DNA of 64,000 bases from Alphaproteobacteria bacterium GM202ARS2 (lineage in GTDB: Bacteria; Pseudomonadota; Alphaproteobacteria; GM7ARS4), in NCBI GenBank assembly GCA_014323835.1, contig JACONH010000006.1:1756-65755 (forward strand), given 5' to 3'. Positions 26,425-35,775 of this stretch are shown here, one piece after another. Position 1 is the stretch's first letter. Every line of letters begins with the position of its first letter. Position numbers and translations under genes: made by a program. Below the pieces are notes generated by a model. It did not search any database, had not been told where the DNA came from, and saw only the letters and a program-made list of their open reading frames with translations.

Positions 26425-27621
26425 ATGGCTATCCCTTTTCTGCAACAGGCAAAGATTGGCACGTACATTCTCAAGCAGAAGTTACGTGGCGTTGAGCGCT
26501 ATCCTCTTGTTTTGATGCTCGAGCCGTTGTTCCGTTGCAACCTTGCCTGTGCTGGCTGTGGCAAAATTGATTATCCCAAAGAGATTCTGCAGCAACGCAT
26601 GTCGGTGCAACAATGCCTCGATTCCGTCGATGAGTGCGGTGCGCCGGTCGTCTCCATTCCCGGCGGCGAGCCCCTCCTCCATAAAGAAATCGGCGACATC
26701 GTCCGCGGCATCGTCAAAAGACGCAAGTTCGTCTATCTGTGCACCAACGCCTTGCTCCTAGAAAAGAAGCTGCATCTGTTCGAGCCTAGTCCGTATCTGG
26801 CTTTTTCTATTCACCTTGACGGCGACAGGGAAATTCACGACCATGCTGTCTGTCAGGACGGCGTCTTCGATAGAGTCCTGCAAGCCATAGACACCGCCAA
26901 AAAACAAGGTTTTAGGGTTAACGTCAATTGCACCCTCTTCGATGGCACCGACCCCAAAAGAACCGCAACATTCTTCGACCACGTAACTCGGCTTGGGGTT
27001 GACGGCATCACCGTGTCGCCTGGCTATGCCTACGAGCGTGCGCCCGACCAAGAGCACTTCTTACAAAGAGACAAAACCCGCCGTCTTTTCCGTTCGATTT
27101 TCCAACACGGAAAGACCAGCCCCCAGCGGTGGCCCCTCAGTCATTCTAGTTTGTATCTTGATTTTCTTGCTGGCAATCAAACATACCACTGCACGCCGTG
27201 GGGCAATCCGACCCGCAACATTTTTGGCTGGCAGAGACCGTGCTATCTGCTCGGCGAGGGCTACGTCCAGACCTTCAAGGAGCTGATGGAGGAGACCGAT
27301 TGGGAGCTTTACGGCACAGGCAAATACGAGAAATGTGCTAACTGTATGGCGCATTGTGGCTACGAAGCCTCTGCGGTCGAGGATGCTTTTGCCAGTCCTA
27401 TCAAGGCTTTGCGTGTTGCTTTACGCAAAACACCCAAGCACACGGGGGCTATGGCAGCAGACATCGATTTAGCGAGCCAGCGTCCTGCCGAGTTCGTTTT
27501 TGAAAGTCACGTCCAGAAGATGCTACAGGAGATTGAGCAAGAGACTCGTCACTCATCGCCGCCGATACCGCCGCCGAAGGCATCGTCTTCAAAAGAGAGC
27601 GCCTTGCGCGACACGGCGTAA
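26425..27621 (+). CDS. hpnH: Adenosyl-hopene transferase HpnH (radical SAM)
   Basis: 398 residues. HpnH adds an adenosyl group to diploptene, the first step of C35 hopanoid side-chain formation. The radical-SAM cluster motif is FRCNLACAGCGKIDYP near residue 40, and SIPGGEPLLH is the SAM-binding GGEP motif. The C-terminal half has a Cys-containing SPASM-like end (YEKCANCMAHCGYEASA) typical of HpnH. Residues 375–398 are low-complexity Pro/Ser. It is preceded by ispH and converges with hpnG, the enzyme of the next step, overlapping its 3' end by 33 bases. Confidence 0.95.
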   Translation: MAIPFLQQAKIGTYILKQKLRGVERYPLVLMLEPLFRCNLACAGCGKIDYPKEILQQRMSVQQCLDSVDECGAPVVSIPGGEPLLHKEIGDIVRGIVKRRKFVYLCTNALLLEKKLHLFEPSPYLAFSIHLDGDREIHDHAVCQDGVFDRVLQAIDTAKKQGFRVNVNCTLFDGTDPKRTATFFDHVTRLGVDGITVSPGYAYERAPDQEHFLQRDKTRRLFRSIFQHGKTSPQRWPLSHSSLYLDFLAGNQTYHCTPWGNPTRNIFGWQRPCYLLGEGYVQTFKELMEETDWELYGTGKYEKCANCMAHCGYEASAVEDAFASPIKALRVALRKTPKHTGAMAADIDLASQRPAEFVFESHVQKMLQEIEQETRHSSPPIPPPKASSSKESALRDTA

Positions 27622-28263
27622 AGACGCAGAAGCCCGCGCCATGTGTCGCCACAGGCTGAACACAGCCCCCCAATGGGAAGGGCGCATCACAACGGACATC
27701 AGAGCCCCCCAACGATAAGAGCCATCCGCATCGATAATCGTGTAGAGCGTCGACGGGATTTCCGTTGCGACTTCATCGACGACGGCTCGAATAGCCATGA
27801 AGGGCACACCTTGTTTGTGTGCGCCGCGGGCGGCGATGTGGCTCTCCATGTCGACACACAGGGCGTTGTGCCTCAGACCGAGTTCTTGCTTGGCTTTGAT
27901 TCCTGGCACCAGCACGTCGCTGCCCAGCAAGCGTCCCGTCTGCACAAAGGGCAACCCGCGGGTGCGGTCTTGGAGCCTCGCGAGCCAACGGGCATCACTC
28001 GCGTATGACGTGCCATCTTGTTGGACGACGCAGCTGGCGAGCACCACGTCGCCGACCTTGAGATTCTCTTGCAATCCGCCGCACACCCCAAAGCTGAGCA
28101 GAGCATCACATTTTTGTGCCAGCAAAGAGCGCACCCCTGCTTGTGCGCCTTCCAGCACTGCCCCGCTAACAGCCAGACACACGTTGTCGGCGTGGCGTCC
28201 CAGACAGGGACGTTCTCGAGTGAAACCAATGATGACGCCCGGGTTCTTAAAGGCTTGTGTCAT
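27589..28263 (-). CDS. hpnG: Hopanoid-associated nucleoside phosphorylase HpnG
   Basis: 224 residues from the ATG at 28263, which overlaps the shc stop by one base; codons upstream lie inside shc and are not family-like. HpnG removes adenine from adenosylhopane to give ribosylhopane. It has the purine-phosphorylase fold: LSFGVCGGLQENLKVGDVVLA carries the G-x-CGG phosphate loop, CVDMESHIAARGA is the nucleoside-binding ME motif, and FMAIRAVVDEVA follows. The C-terminal 50 residues correspond to the HpnG-type helical end. It is last in the minus-strand operon xseB–ispA–hpnD–hpnE–shc–hpnG. Confidence 0.9.
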   Translation of the reverse strand: MTQAFKNPGVIIGFTRERPCLGRHADNVCLAVSGAVLEGAQAGVRSLLAQKCDALLSFGVCGGLQENLKVGDVVLASCVVQQDGTSYASDARWLARLQDRTRGLPFVQTGRLLGSDVLVPGIKAKQELGLRHNALCVDMESHIAARGAHKQGVPFMAIRAVVDEVATEIPSTLYTIIDADGSYRWGALMSVVMRPSHWGAVFSLWRHMARASASLRRVAQGALF

Positions 28264-30203
28264 TAGATGCCATAACCCACAAGGCCACGATTGCTTTTGG
28301 TTAATCTTTGATAGCGAGCAAGAGCCCAAATCGGAAAATACGCACAATAGCCGTGGTAGCGTAAATAAAAGACTCGAGGAAAGCCTACGGCGGTGTAATG
28401 ATTCTCCTGCCAGAAGCCATTTTTTTCTCTTGGCGCATCGATGAGCCACTGTATGCCTTTTTTGACGTTGTGGCTTTTGGTCTCGCCGGCAGCCATCAGT
28501 GCCATGACAGCCCATGCGGTTTGTGACGGGGTGCTGGCTTTGGCTTCATCGCTGCGGTGTTCGTGCCAATAGCTTGCGCCATCTTCGCCCCATCCGCCAT
28601 CGCTCCGCTGACGCGCCTTGAGCCACTGGACGGCTTTACGCACGTAAGGGCTCGTCATGTCCTCGCCCACAGCCTGCAGAGCCGCCAACGTCGACCACGT
28701 GCCATAAATATAGTTGGTGCCCCACCGCCCAAACCACGAGCCATCCTTTTCCTGCTCGCCCTTAATATAAGCCAGCCCACGTTTGATGACCTCATCATCC
28801 TTCGTATACCCACGCTGGGCAAGAAAACCAAGACAGCGCGCCGAGACATCCACAGTAGGCGGATCACGCAACGCACCATGGTCAGCAAAAGGTATGTGAT
28901 CCAGATACCTGTGCATATTATCCGCATCAAAAGCACCCCAGCCACCATTGCGACTTTGCATGCCAATAATCCAGCGTTCCGCTCGCTTGATACAGGGCTC
29001 GAATTCCTCACGGGCACTTCGGTCTAAAGCCATGCCAACCACTGCCGTATCATCGACATCGGGATAATAGTCATTTTCATACTGAAATGCCCACCCACCA
29101 ACGCCAAGATCTTTGCGGCGGTGCGTCCAATCGCCCCTTTGTTCGAGCACTTCACGTTGACGCAGCCACGTCATCGCCTCGTGCATACGCTTGTCCGTTG
29201 CCGGTGTCGACTCGAGAAGACTCAGCAAAGAAAGACCACTATCCCAAATCGGCGATACACAGGGCTGACAGTAAGACTCCTTGCCTCTATCAATCACCAA
29301 ATCATCTATGGCAGTAAGAGCCTCTCGAAACACCTTCGACGGCTTGTCTTCATACGCCTTAAGAGCCATAACATAATACACCATGGCTGGGAAAATAGCA
29401 CCCAGCCCATGACGTCCGTTGCGCCTTTGCTCACACCACGTCATGGCACGTTTGATAGCGTATCGCCGCAACATCTTTGGAATAAGGGGCTCCAAGACTC
29501 GCAACGTTTTATCCGCCGCAAGAAAAAATGCCCCCTGCCAGCTGCCCCGATGATTGCTGACAGAACAGGCTGAATCATGGTCAGGACTCCTCAGCTCATC
29601 GAGATGCACCTTGCGAGGATTCTTGCCACACGGCTTAAAAGCCATAACCACCAGCAAAGGCATAATGACAGTGCGCGACCAATAGGAAACCTTGCTGAGA
29701 TGAAACGGCATCCATGACGGCAACAACGTCAGCTCGACCGGCATCACCGGCACCGCCCGCCACGGCAACAAGCCGAACAACGCCAAAAATATACGGGTAA
29801 AGACATTACAGCGAGCCAACCCGCCGCGGGCAAGAATAGCTTTGCGGGCTTTTTGCATGTGCGGTGCTTCAATATCATCCCCCAACAGCTTGAGAGCAAA
29901 ATACGCCTTGACGCTCGAACTGATATCCATCTTGCCATCATGAAACAGGGGCCAGCCGCCATCATCGCGCGACTGCAAGCGGCGGATACACACACCGATA
30001 CGCGCCTCCAATTCAGGCTGCACACGCCCAAGATAGTGGTCGAGAATAATATACTCGGCAGATATGCTAACATCGGCTTCCAACGGAAACACCCAATGCC
30101 CATCATCCTTTTGATTATGCCACAAACGTTGAGTCGTTTCCTGTAAGACAGATTCTAATGTTTCACGCATGACGTTCCTCTGATGACCGCGTTGTCTCTC
30201 CAT
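28263..30203 (-). CDS. shc: Squalene-hopene cyclase
   Basis: 646 residues. This membrane-associated cyclase turns squalene into hopene and diplopterol. The protonating acid motif is DVDDTAVV (about residue 380), and repeated QW motifs occur along the chain: QKDDGHW, QSRDDGGW, QSRNGGWGAFD, QEKDGSWFGRWG and QRSDGGWGE. The C-terminus (GFPRVFYLRYHGYCAYFPIWALARY) is also diagnostic. The frame opens at a TTG (30206) directly followed by the ATG at 30203. An ATG at 30170 is another candidate, since family similarity begins about there. Neighbours are hpnE upstream and hpnG downstream, nearly without gaps. Confidence 0.97.
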   Translation of the reverse strand: MERQRGHQRNVMRETLESVLQETTQRLWHNQKDDGHWVFPLEADVSISAEYIILDHYLGRVQPELEARIGVCIRRLQSRDDGGWPLFHDGKMDISSSVKAYFALKLLGDDIEAPHMQKARKAILARGGLARCNVFTRIFLALFGLLPWRAVPVMPVELTLLPSWMPFHLSKVSYWSRTVIMPLLVVMAFKPCGKNPRKVHLDELRSPDHDSACSVSNHRGSWQGAFFLAADKTLRVLEPLIPKMLRRYAIKRAMTWCEQRRNGRHGLGAIFPAMVYYVMALKAYEDKPSKVFREALTAIDDLVIDRGKESYCQPCVSPIWDSGLSLLSLLESTPATDKRMHEAMTWLRQREVLEQRGDWTHRRKDLGVGGWAFQYENDYYPDVDDTAVVGMALDRSAREEFEPCIKRAERWIIGMQSRNGGWGAFDADNMHRYLDHIPFADHGALRDPPTVDVSARCLGFLAQRGYTKDDEVIKRGLAYIKGEQEKDGSWFGRWGTNYIYGTWSTLAALQAVGEDMTSPYVRKAVQWLKARQRSDGGWGEDGASYWHEHRSDEAKASTPSQTAWAVMALMAAGETKSHNVKKGIQWLIDAPREKNGFWQENHYTAVGFPRVFYLRYHGYCAYFPIWALARYQRLTKSNRGLVGYGI

Positions 30204-30206
30204 CAA

Positions 30207-31475
30207 TCAGCCTTTAAGCACGTTGTGTGCCGCGTTCTGTCCTGAAGCAAGCGCACCCTCGATAGTCGCTGGCAAACCCGTATCCGTCCAATCGCCAGCC
30301 AAAAAAAGATTGCCCAACGCCGTAGACGCACCATGACGTCTCCTCTGATTGGACGGACTTTGCAGAAAAGTCGCCTTCTTCTCACAAATAAACGCATAGG
30401 CAGGCACTCTAGCACCATCGAGAGAAAAAGTCAAAGCCACCTCTCGCCACAACCGCTTTGCCGTCTCTGCCTTATCAGCATACAAGGCGGGCGGTGCCGC
30501 ACTCACCGTCACCGAGATATGGTCTCGATGAACAAAAATCCAATGCCCCACACCCCCCCATAAGCCAATCATCTTATGACGCCCTCTTACATTCGGCGGT
30601 GGCGGCGGCAACCCCACACCAAAATGGACGTTAACAATCGCACAAGCACCTTCAGGTACACGTCCCGCCAATCCCTCAACCAAGCCCACTGCCGTATCGG
30701 GCGGCACCGCAACAATCACCGCGTCCTCCTCATCCACGGGCTCAGTCTTGTCTGCTAGACACACGCCCTTTATGCGTCCATCCTGTGCCGCCAAAGCCCG
30801 CACCCGCTTCGACAGCAAAAGCCTTACCCCCTTCTGTTGCAACCATCGAACCGCCGGCGCAACGAACGTTGACGACAAGTTCGTTCTCGGATGACAAGCA
30901 CGACAGAATCGCCCGCCACGCAAAAGCGTGCGACGCACCATCGCCCACAACAAACGCGCACTGGCAACATCCGCCGACGCATTCAAAACACTCACCGCCA
31001 AAGGCTCAATCAACTTACGAAACAACGGCGTATCAACATCAAAGCAATCAGCAACCCTATCCTTATCCCGACTAGCAAACAAACGCCATAAAGCAAGGTA
31101 ATCCCTCGGGCGTATATCAGAAAAACCTCGCCCCATCCACCACGGCACCCGACCATCATTGAGACGTAAACTGTGAAAACGTTGCTGTGCCACGTCAAAA
31201 AACGTAAAAACGCTTGTCCCATCAATGACGAGTTCCTGTGTCGCATCTATCGACTCAAGATAGTCGCGCGTATGGTGATTGCCGCTAAGGAGCAGATGAC
31301 TACCATTATCGATAGTCATACCGAGATTCTTATCGTAGAAAGAGCGACAACGTCCGCCAAAATGCGGCGCGCCTTCGTAAAGGGTGACGTCTCTGCCCCT
31401 TTGTGTCAGATACACCGCCGCCCCTAAGCCCGCCAAGCCACCACCGATAATGTGGACACGCCCAGATGATGACAT
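30207..31475 (-). CDS. hpnE: Hydroxysqualene dehydroxylase HpnE
   Basis: 422 residues. HpnE is an FAD-dependent enzyme that reduces hydroxysqualene to squalene in the three-step HpnCDE route. The Rossmann motif IGGGLAGLGAAVYL sits at about 10–23, followed by the acidic end of the second strand (LYEGAPHFGGRCRSF). The C-terminal NLFLAGDWTDTGLPATIEGALASGQNAA is the FAD-binding ATG-like motif of this amine-oxidase superfamily. The ATG at 31475 overlaps the stop of hpnD (TGATG), showing tight coupling. Confidence 0.93.
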   Translation of the reverse strand: MSSSGRVHIIGGGLAGLGAAVYLTQRGRDVTLYEGAPHFGGRCRSFYDKNLGMTIDNGSHLLLSGNHHTRDYLESIDATQELVIDGTSVFTFFDVAQQRFHSLRLNDGRVPWWMGRGFSDIRPRDYLALWRLFASRDKDRVADCFDVDTPLFRKLIEPLAVSVLNASADVASARLLWAMVRRTLLRGGRFCRACHPRTNLSSTFVAPAVRWLQQKGVRLLLSKRVRALAAQDGRIKGVCLADKTEPVDEEDAVIVAVPPDTAVGLVEGLAGRVPEGACAIVNVHFGVGLPPPPPNVRGRHKMIGLWGGVGHWIFVHRDHISVTVSAAPPALYADKAETAKRLWREVALTFSLDGARVPAYAFICEKKATFLQSPSNQRRRHGASTALGNLFLAGDWTDTGLPATIEGALASGQNAAHNVLKG

Positions 31476-32356
31476 CAGCGTAACAGAAAATAGGAGCGCA
31501 AAGCAAAAATGAACAACTTCAGCGTGCCCGCTTTCGGCAACGGAGTCATATCCTGCCAGCCGCGCACCACCAGACGTATCAACAAATCATGATAAACATG
31601 GCGCATCATCCGCGCCGGACGCAACGCACGCAGACGACAACGCTGATAAAACATATCGCTACGAGCAAAAGCCTTCAAAGCAACCGATGCCACATCGTCA
31701 CAAATAAGCGAGATACGCACACCGCCAGCGAGCACATCTTTTGGCTTCAACATTTTACCGCCATGTTCCATCATCAGTTCCTTAGGCAGATAGACTCGCC
31801 CGCGGGTAGCGTCCTCCGCCAAGTCCCGCAAAATGTTCGTCAACTGAAATGCCTCCCCCAAAGCAAGTGCATGGTTCTGTGCCTGCTTCGACGAATCGCC
31901 AAAAATAAGAGTCGATAACAAGCCCACCGCACCTGCCACTCGCCGACAATACAAATGAAGAGTCTTCCAATCAGGCCCACACAAAGGCCCCGATACGTCC
32001 ATCTCCATACCCTCGATGATGGCAATGAACTCCTCCTTCGGCAACCCATACGCCCGAATCGGCTTACTCAACATCGTCGTAATGGGGTGCGTGCTTTTGC
32101 CCCGATACATGTCTTCGATGCGTTTGCGCCACTCCTGCAACCCCTTGAGACGCTTAGCCTTCGTTGTATCACTGCTATCGGCAATATCATCCACGTCTCG
32201 GCAGAAAGCATACAGAGCATACATGGCATGCCGCCGCTCCAGCGGTAACATCCGCATGCCCCAATAAAACGAACTGCCCGCGCGGCGCACGCCCTCAATA
32301 ATATGCTCGTGCGTCTGCTCTGCGCTTTTTTTAATCTTCGATGGTTTCTTTTGCAT
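31475..32356 (-). CDS. hpnD: Presqualene diphosphate synthase HpnD
   Basis: 293 residues from the ATG at 32356; a GTG at 32389 is in frame but lacks a ribosome site, whereas GAGG lies ten bases before the ATG. HpnD condenses two farnesyl diphosphates to presqualene diphosphate. The first acid motif is YAFCRDVDDIAD, the second NILRDLAEDATRGRVYLP. GSSFYWGMRMLP and VAGAVGLLSTLIF distinguish HpnD from HpnC. No HpnC gene is in the window, so hydroxysqualene synthase must be encoded elsewhere or replaced. The gene lies between ispA (34 bases upstream) and hpnE. Confidence 0.88.
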   Translation of the reverse strand: MQKKPSKIKKSAEQTHEHIIEGVRRAGSSFYWGMRMLPLERRHAMYALYAFCRDVDDIADSSDTTKAKRLKGLQEWRKRIEDMYRGKSTHPITTMLSKPIRAYGLPKEEFIAIIEGMEMDVSGPLCGPDWKTLHLYCRRVAGAVGLLSTLIFGDSSKQAQNHALALGEAFQLTNILRDLAEDATRGRVYLPKELMMEHGGKMLKPKDVLAGGVRISLICDDVASVALKAFARSDMFYQRCRLRALRPARMMRHVYHDLLIRLVVRGWQDMTPLPKAGTLKLFIFALRSYFLLR

Positions 32357-32390
32357 GTTACTTAAACCTCGCTGATACTTTGCGGGCACC

Positions 32391-33287
32391 TTACTTACGC
32401 CTATCTATAATGAATTGGGCGATGTGGCACATGGTCTGTCCCTTTTTACCAAAACGCGCCATCTGTGCAATAGCCTCATCGATAAGCTCTTGGGCTTTTG
32501 CTTTTGCCCCATCCAGTCCAAGCAAAGCCACGAAGGTCGCTTTAGCGGCATCTTTATCTTTTCCAGCCCTTTTTCCCAGCGTTTTTTCATCGCCCGTCTC
32601 ATCGAGAATATCATCGGCAATCTGAAAAGCCAAGCCAATGGCACGAGCATACGCCTCTAGAGCGCGCCTATCCGCCTGCTTAGCATCCGCAAGGATGCCG
32701 CCGCTGACGCAAGAAAAAAAGAGTAACGCACCGGTTTTCATCTCCTGCATCGAGGTTATCTCGGCAGAAGCAAGCGTGCCATTCTGTGCAACAATATCTG
32801 CCATTTGTCCTCCGACCATGCCTTGCGCGCCGCTCTTCCGAGCAAGGGACTCTATCAGGCGACAACGCACCAGCGCATCAGGATGAGTCTTGTCTTGTGC
32901 CAAAATCTCGAAGGCAAGAGTCAACAACGCATCACCAACAAGAATAGCTGTCGCCTCGTCATAGCGTTTATGACACGTGACCCGCCCCCGCCGCAAATCA
33001 TCGTCATCCATCGACGGCAAGTCGTCATGCACCAAAGAATAACTATGCACCAATTCCACCGCCGCTGCAACCCGCAAAGCATACGCACGAGGCACATCAA
33101 ACAAAGCCGATGACGACAAAACAAGAAAACCCCGCAAGCCCTTACCCCCGCCCTCAAGAACATACGCCATCGCCTCATAAAGACGCCTCTCGCCGCCCCC
33201 ACCCTTCAGCATAGGTGCCACATGCTCACGCATACACTGAAACACCGCCGCCGATGAAGACGATAACCCACGCTGCAAGTCAGTCAC
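32391..33287 (-). CDS. ispA: Farnesyl diphosphate synthase
   Basis: 298 residues from a GTG at 33287 preceded by GGAGAG; the longer frame overlaps xseB and is unlike the family. IspA builds farnesyl diphosphate, the substrate of HpnD. GGGKGLRGFL, the first Asp-rich motif HDDLPSMDDDDLRRG and the second DDILDETGD are all present. The two-residue insertion in the first motif (DDLPSMDD) is the bacterial short-chain type that gives a C15 product. The start overlaps the xseB stop by eight bases, and the gene leads straight into hpnD. Confidence 0.95.
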   Translation of the reverse strand: MTDLQRGLSSSSAAVFQCMREHVAPMLKGGGGERRLYEAMAYVLEGGGKGLRGFLVLSSSALFDVPRAYALRVAAAVELVHSYSLVHDDLPSMDDDDLRRGRVTCHKRYDEATAILVGDALLTLAFEILAQDKTHPDALVRCRLIESLARKSGAQGMVGGQMADIVAQNGTLASAEITSMQEMKTGALLFFSCVSGGILADAKQADRRALEAYARAIGLAFQIADDILDETGDEKTLGKRAGKDKDAAKATFVALLGLDGAKAKAQELIDEAIAQMARFGKKGQTMCHIAQFIIDRRK

Positions 33288-33570
33288 GTGAACTCTCCTT
33301 AGGACGTTCCTCTTCGAAAGGTTCGATAGCCACCACTTTATCGCCCTGCAAGCGCACCTTATCGATTCGCTCTTTTGCCTGTGCCAGATGCCCACGACAA
33401 CGATTGACCAACGCAACGCCGCGCTCGTAGGCACCCACCGCATCATCGAGCATCACCGTGCCACTCTCTAGTTGTGCCACCACCTCCTCCAAAGCCACCA
33501 TCGCCTCCTCGAAGGTCATCTCTTGCACCGACTTGCCCGACCCCCCCGACTCCCTATAATTATCCACCAT
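33280..33570 (-). CDS. xseB: Exodeoxyribonuclease VII small subunit
   Basis: 96 residues from the ATG at 33570. XseB binds XseA to form exonuclease VII, which trims single-stranded DNA. The whole protein is the helical hairpin of the family: MTFEEAMVALEEVVAQLESGTVMLDDAVGAYERGVALVNRC is nearly canonical. The C-terminal 25 residues (DKVVAIEPFEEERPKE) are a charged tail. The xseB–ispA order is very common in proteobacteria. It starts five bases after the HDAC-like gene stops, so that gene is probably in the same transcript. xseA is not in the window. Confidence 0.95.
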   Translation of the reverse strand: MVDNYRESGGSGKSVQEMTFEEAMVALEEVVAQLESGTVMLDDAVGAYERGVALVNRCRGHLAQAKERIDKVRLQGDKVVAIEPFEEERPKESSRD

Positions 33571-33575
33571 GACGA

Positions 33576-34499
33576 CTACGCCTCCATCAACGCTCTTACA
33601 TGCGCACCGACACTTTCTGCCAAAGCCTCGACATTGTAACCGCCTTCCAAAGACGACACAAGCCGACCATGACAGCACGTTCGTGCCAATGCCACCAGCA
33701 TAGCACTCAAGCGGGCAAAATCATCGGTTTCCACCTGCGTATTCGCCAAAGGATCCTGTCGGTGCGCATCGAAGCCTGCCGACACCACAATCAGCTGCGG
33801 CATGAAGTCACGCACCTGCACCAACAGACGTTCCCATACCGCAAGAAACATCGCCCCATCGGTGCCCGCCTTCAGCGGATGATTGATAATGTTGCCCACA
33901 CCCTTTTCTGACTCGGCACCCGAAAAAGGATACAGCGGCGATTCATGAGTCGATACAAATAAAATCCGTGGGTCATGCTCAACAGCCCGCTGCGTGCCGT
34001 TGCCATGGTGCACATCAAAATCGAGGATAGCCATACGCGCTAAGCCATACGCCTCAAGAGCATGATAGGCTGCAACCGCCACATTATTGAACAAGCAAAA
34101 GCCCATGGCTTTGTCGGGCTCGGCATGGTGCCCGGGCGGACGCACAGCACAAAAAGCATTCTCACAGGTGCCGTCCATAACCGCATCCACCGCCAAACAC
34201 ACCGCACCAACGGCATGGCGCGCCGCCAAAACGCTCGATGGCGCTATCACCGTATCCGAATCAAGAAAATAATGCCCCCTAGTCGGCACAGACGACTCAA
34301 CATAATCAATATAAGCCCTATCGTGCACAAGACGTAACGTGCTATCATCCACAGCGGGCGGCTCACGGCGAAGCAACCCAGAAAATGCACGACCCTCTAA
34401 AACAGCATGAATTGCCTCAACGCGAGCCTTACATTCTGGATGATGCTGACCCGTATCGTGCAATAAAAAGATGGGATGAAAACAATACAGAGTCGTCAC
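33576..34499 (-). CDS. HDAC/acetoin-utilisation family deacetylase
   Basis: 307 residues from a GTG at 34499, where homologues begin (VTTLYCFHPIFLLHDTGQHHPE). It is a zinc deacetylase of the class II histone deacetylase family, whose bacterial members act on small acetylated amines or proteins. Active-site elements are complete: RPPGHHAEPDKAMGFCLFNN with the His pair, LDFDVHHGNGTQ (zinc Asp and His), SAGFDAHRQDPLA (zinc Asp) and SLEGGYN (catalytic Tyr). In alphaproteobacteria it commonly sits immediately before xseB and ispA, as here. The GTG is one base away from the divergent ATG of the adaptor gene. Confidence 0.92.
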   Translation of the reverse strand: MTTLYCFHPIFLLHDTGQHHPECKARVEAIHAVLEGRAFSGLLRREPPAVDDSTLRLVHDRAYIDYVESSVPTRGHYFLDSDTVIAPSSVLAARHAVGAVCLAVDAVMDGTCENAFCAVRPPGHHAEPDKAMGFCLFNNVAVAAYHALEAYGLARMAILDFDVHHGNGTQRAVEHDPRILFVSTHESPLYPFSGAESEKGVGNIINHPLKAGTDGAMFLAVWERLLVQVRDFMPQLIVVSAGFDAHRQDPLANTQVETDDFARLSAMLVALARTCCHGRLVSSLEGGYNVEALAESVGAHVRALMEA

Positions 34500-34500
34500 A

Positions 34501-35775
34501 ATGCTCCAGAACCTCGAACGTAGCTTACAACACATAGCGAAGCAGATACCTTTTGTCCGCACATACGGGCGCGCATATCAGGCGCGGGCTTATGGCTTCC
34601 TGCAAGACCTTGTGCCTTTGATCCGCAAGCACGACCGCCTCGTCTTCTTGGGCACACTCGCAACATTTGTAGCATGGATTACTCTCTTTTCTCAAGAAGA
34701 GCGTCCATCGGCGCCCCCTTCCAGTCTCGTCCATGTTGCCGAAGTGCAACGGCGAAGCGCACAAGAAACCATTTCCTTCCTCGGAACATTCGTCAGTCGC
34801 TATAGCGGCGTCATTGCCTCACGCATCGCCGGACCTGTCGAAAGCATGCCTATCGATGTCGGCGACCGAGTCGCAAAAGGAGACGTCCTTATCCATATTA
34901 CGCCTCGCCAAATGAAAGCAATGGAACGTCTTGCCGCCGCCCAAGTCGCCGAAGCCCAAGCAGCCCTGAAAAGCTCAATCTCGAGCCTCGCCCTCAGCCA
35001 ACGGAAGCTGGGGCGACTCAACGAACTGAAAGGCTCCGCCGCCTTTTCTTCCGCACGACAAGAAGACGCCCAACTGGAACAGGAACGCATGCAAAGCACT
35101 CTCGATGAAGCCGAAGCCCGACTCCTGCGGGCAGAAGCCCAACACGAATCCGCAAAACTCGACCTCGAATGGAGCCAACTACAAGCACCCTACAGCGGAG
35201 TCATTACCGAAAGACACACCCAAGCCGGCGCTTGGCTCAAAGTCGGCGACCCCATCGTCTCAATGACCAACGACAGCCACATCGAAATCGAAGTCCACAT
35301 ACCAACACAATACGCCACCAACATCACCGAAGACATGACCCTCTCTTATGGCAGGGGACAGGCAGGTAACCCCGACTATGCCCGTAACCCAGCGTCTTTG
35401 CGTGCTTTGCTCCCGCAAGAAAACAGCCTGACCCGCACCCGCACCGCTCGTCTTGTGCCGCAACCCATGCCCGCCCATATCACCGTCGGCGAAACCGTCA
35501 ACGTCTACGTACCCACAAGCCCAAAAAACGATGCCCTCCTTATTCCCAAAGATGCTCTTTTGTTTAACAACAACACCTACATGGTGTTTGTCGTCAATGA
35601 TAAACAGCAAGCCACCCCCCGCACCATCACCATCGGCGACGCGCAAGACCAATACTACGAGGTCACCAGTGGCTTACAAGAACATGAGCTGGTTGTTGTG
35701 CGCGGCAACGAGCGTCTGCGTCCCGGCCAACCCGTCCACATCCAAAACACCACCGCCCGCAAAGAGCAACCATGA
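34501..35775 (+). CDS. RND efflux periplasmic adaptor (membrane fusion protein) 1
   Basis: 424 residues. About 45 residues of cytoplasmic, basic sequence precede a TM helix (about 48–63), a longer leader than in most adaptors. The rest is the HlyD/AcrA plan. A first half-lipoyl piece (IAGPVESMPIDVGDRVAKGDVLIHI) leads into an alpha-helical hairpin (about 140–220, Ala/Glu/Gln-rich) and a second lipoyl half (LQAPYSGVITERHTQAGAWLKVGDPI). A beta-barrel and a membrane-proximal domain close the protein. The stop overlaps the RND pump start (ATGA). It links that pump to an outer-membrane channel not encoded nearby. Confidence 0.88.
   Translation: MLQNLERSLQHIAKQIPFVRTYGRAYQARAYGFLQDLVPLIRKHDRLVFLGTLATFVAWITLFSQEERPSAPPSSLVHVAEVQRRSAQETISFLGTFVSRYSGVIASRIAGPVESMPIDVGDRVAKGDVLIHITPRQMKAMERLAAAQVAEAQAALKSSISSLALSQRKLGRLNELKGSAAFSSARQEDAQLEQERMQSTLDEAEARLLRAEAQHESAKLDLEWSQLQAPYSGVITERHTQAGAWLKVGDPIVSMTNDSHIEIEVHIPTQYATNITEDMTLSYGRGQAGNPDYARNPASLRALLPQENSLTRTRTARLVPQPMPAHITVGETVNVYVPTSPKNDALLIPKDALLFNNNTYMVFVVNDKQQATPRTITIGDAQDQYYEVTSGLQEHELVVVRGNERLRPGQPVHIQNTTARKEQP

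Noticed and set aside
30155-30172. Fourth parS-like site (TGTTTCACGCATGACG)
   Set aside because: Only the left half matches the consensus, and it is explained by the codons at the start of the squalene-hopene cyclase gene.
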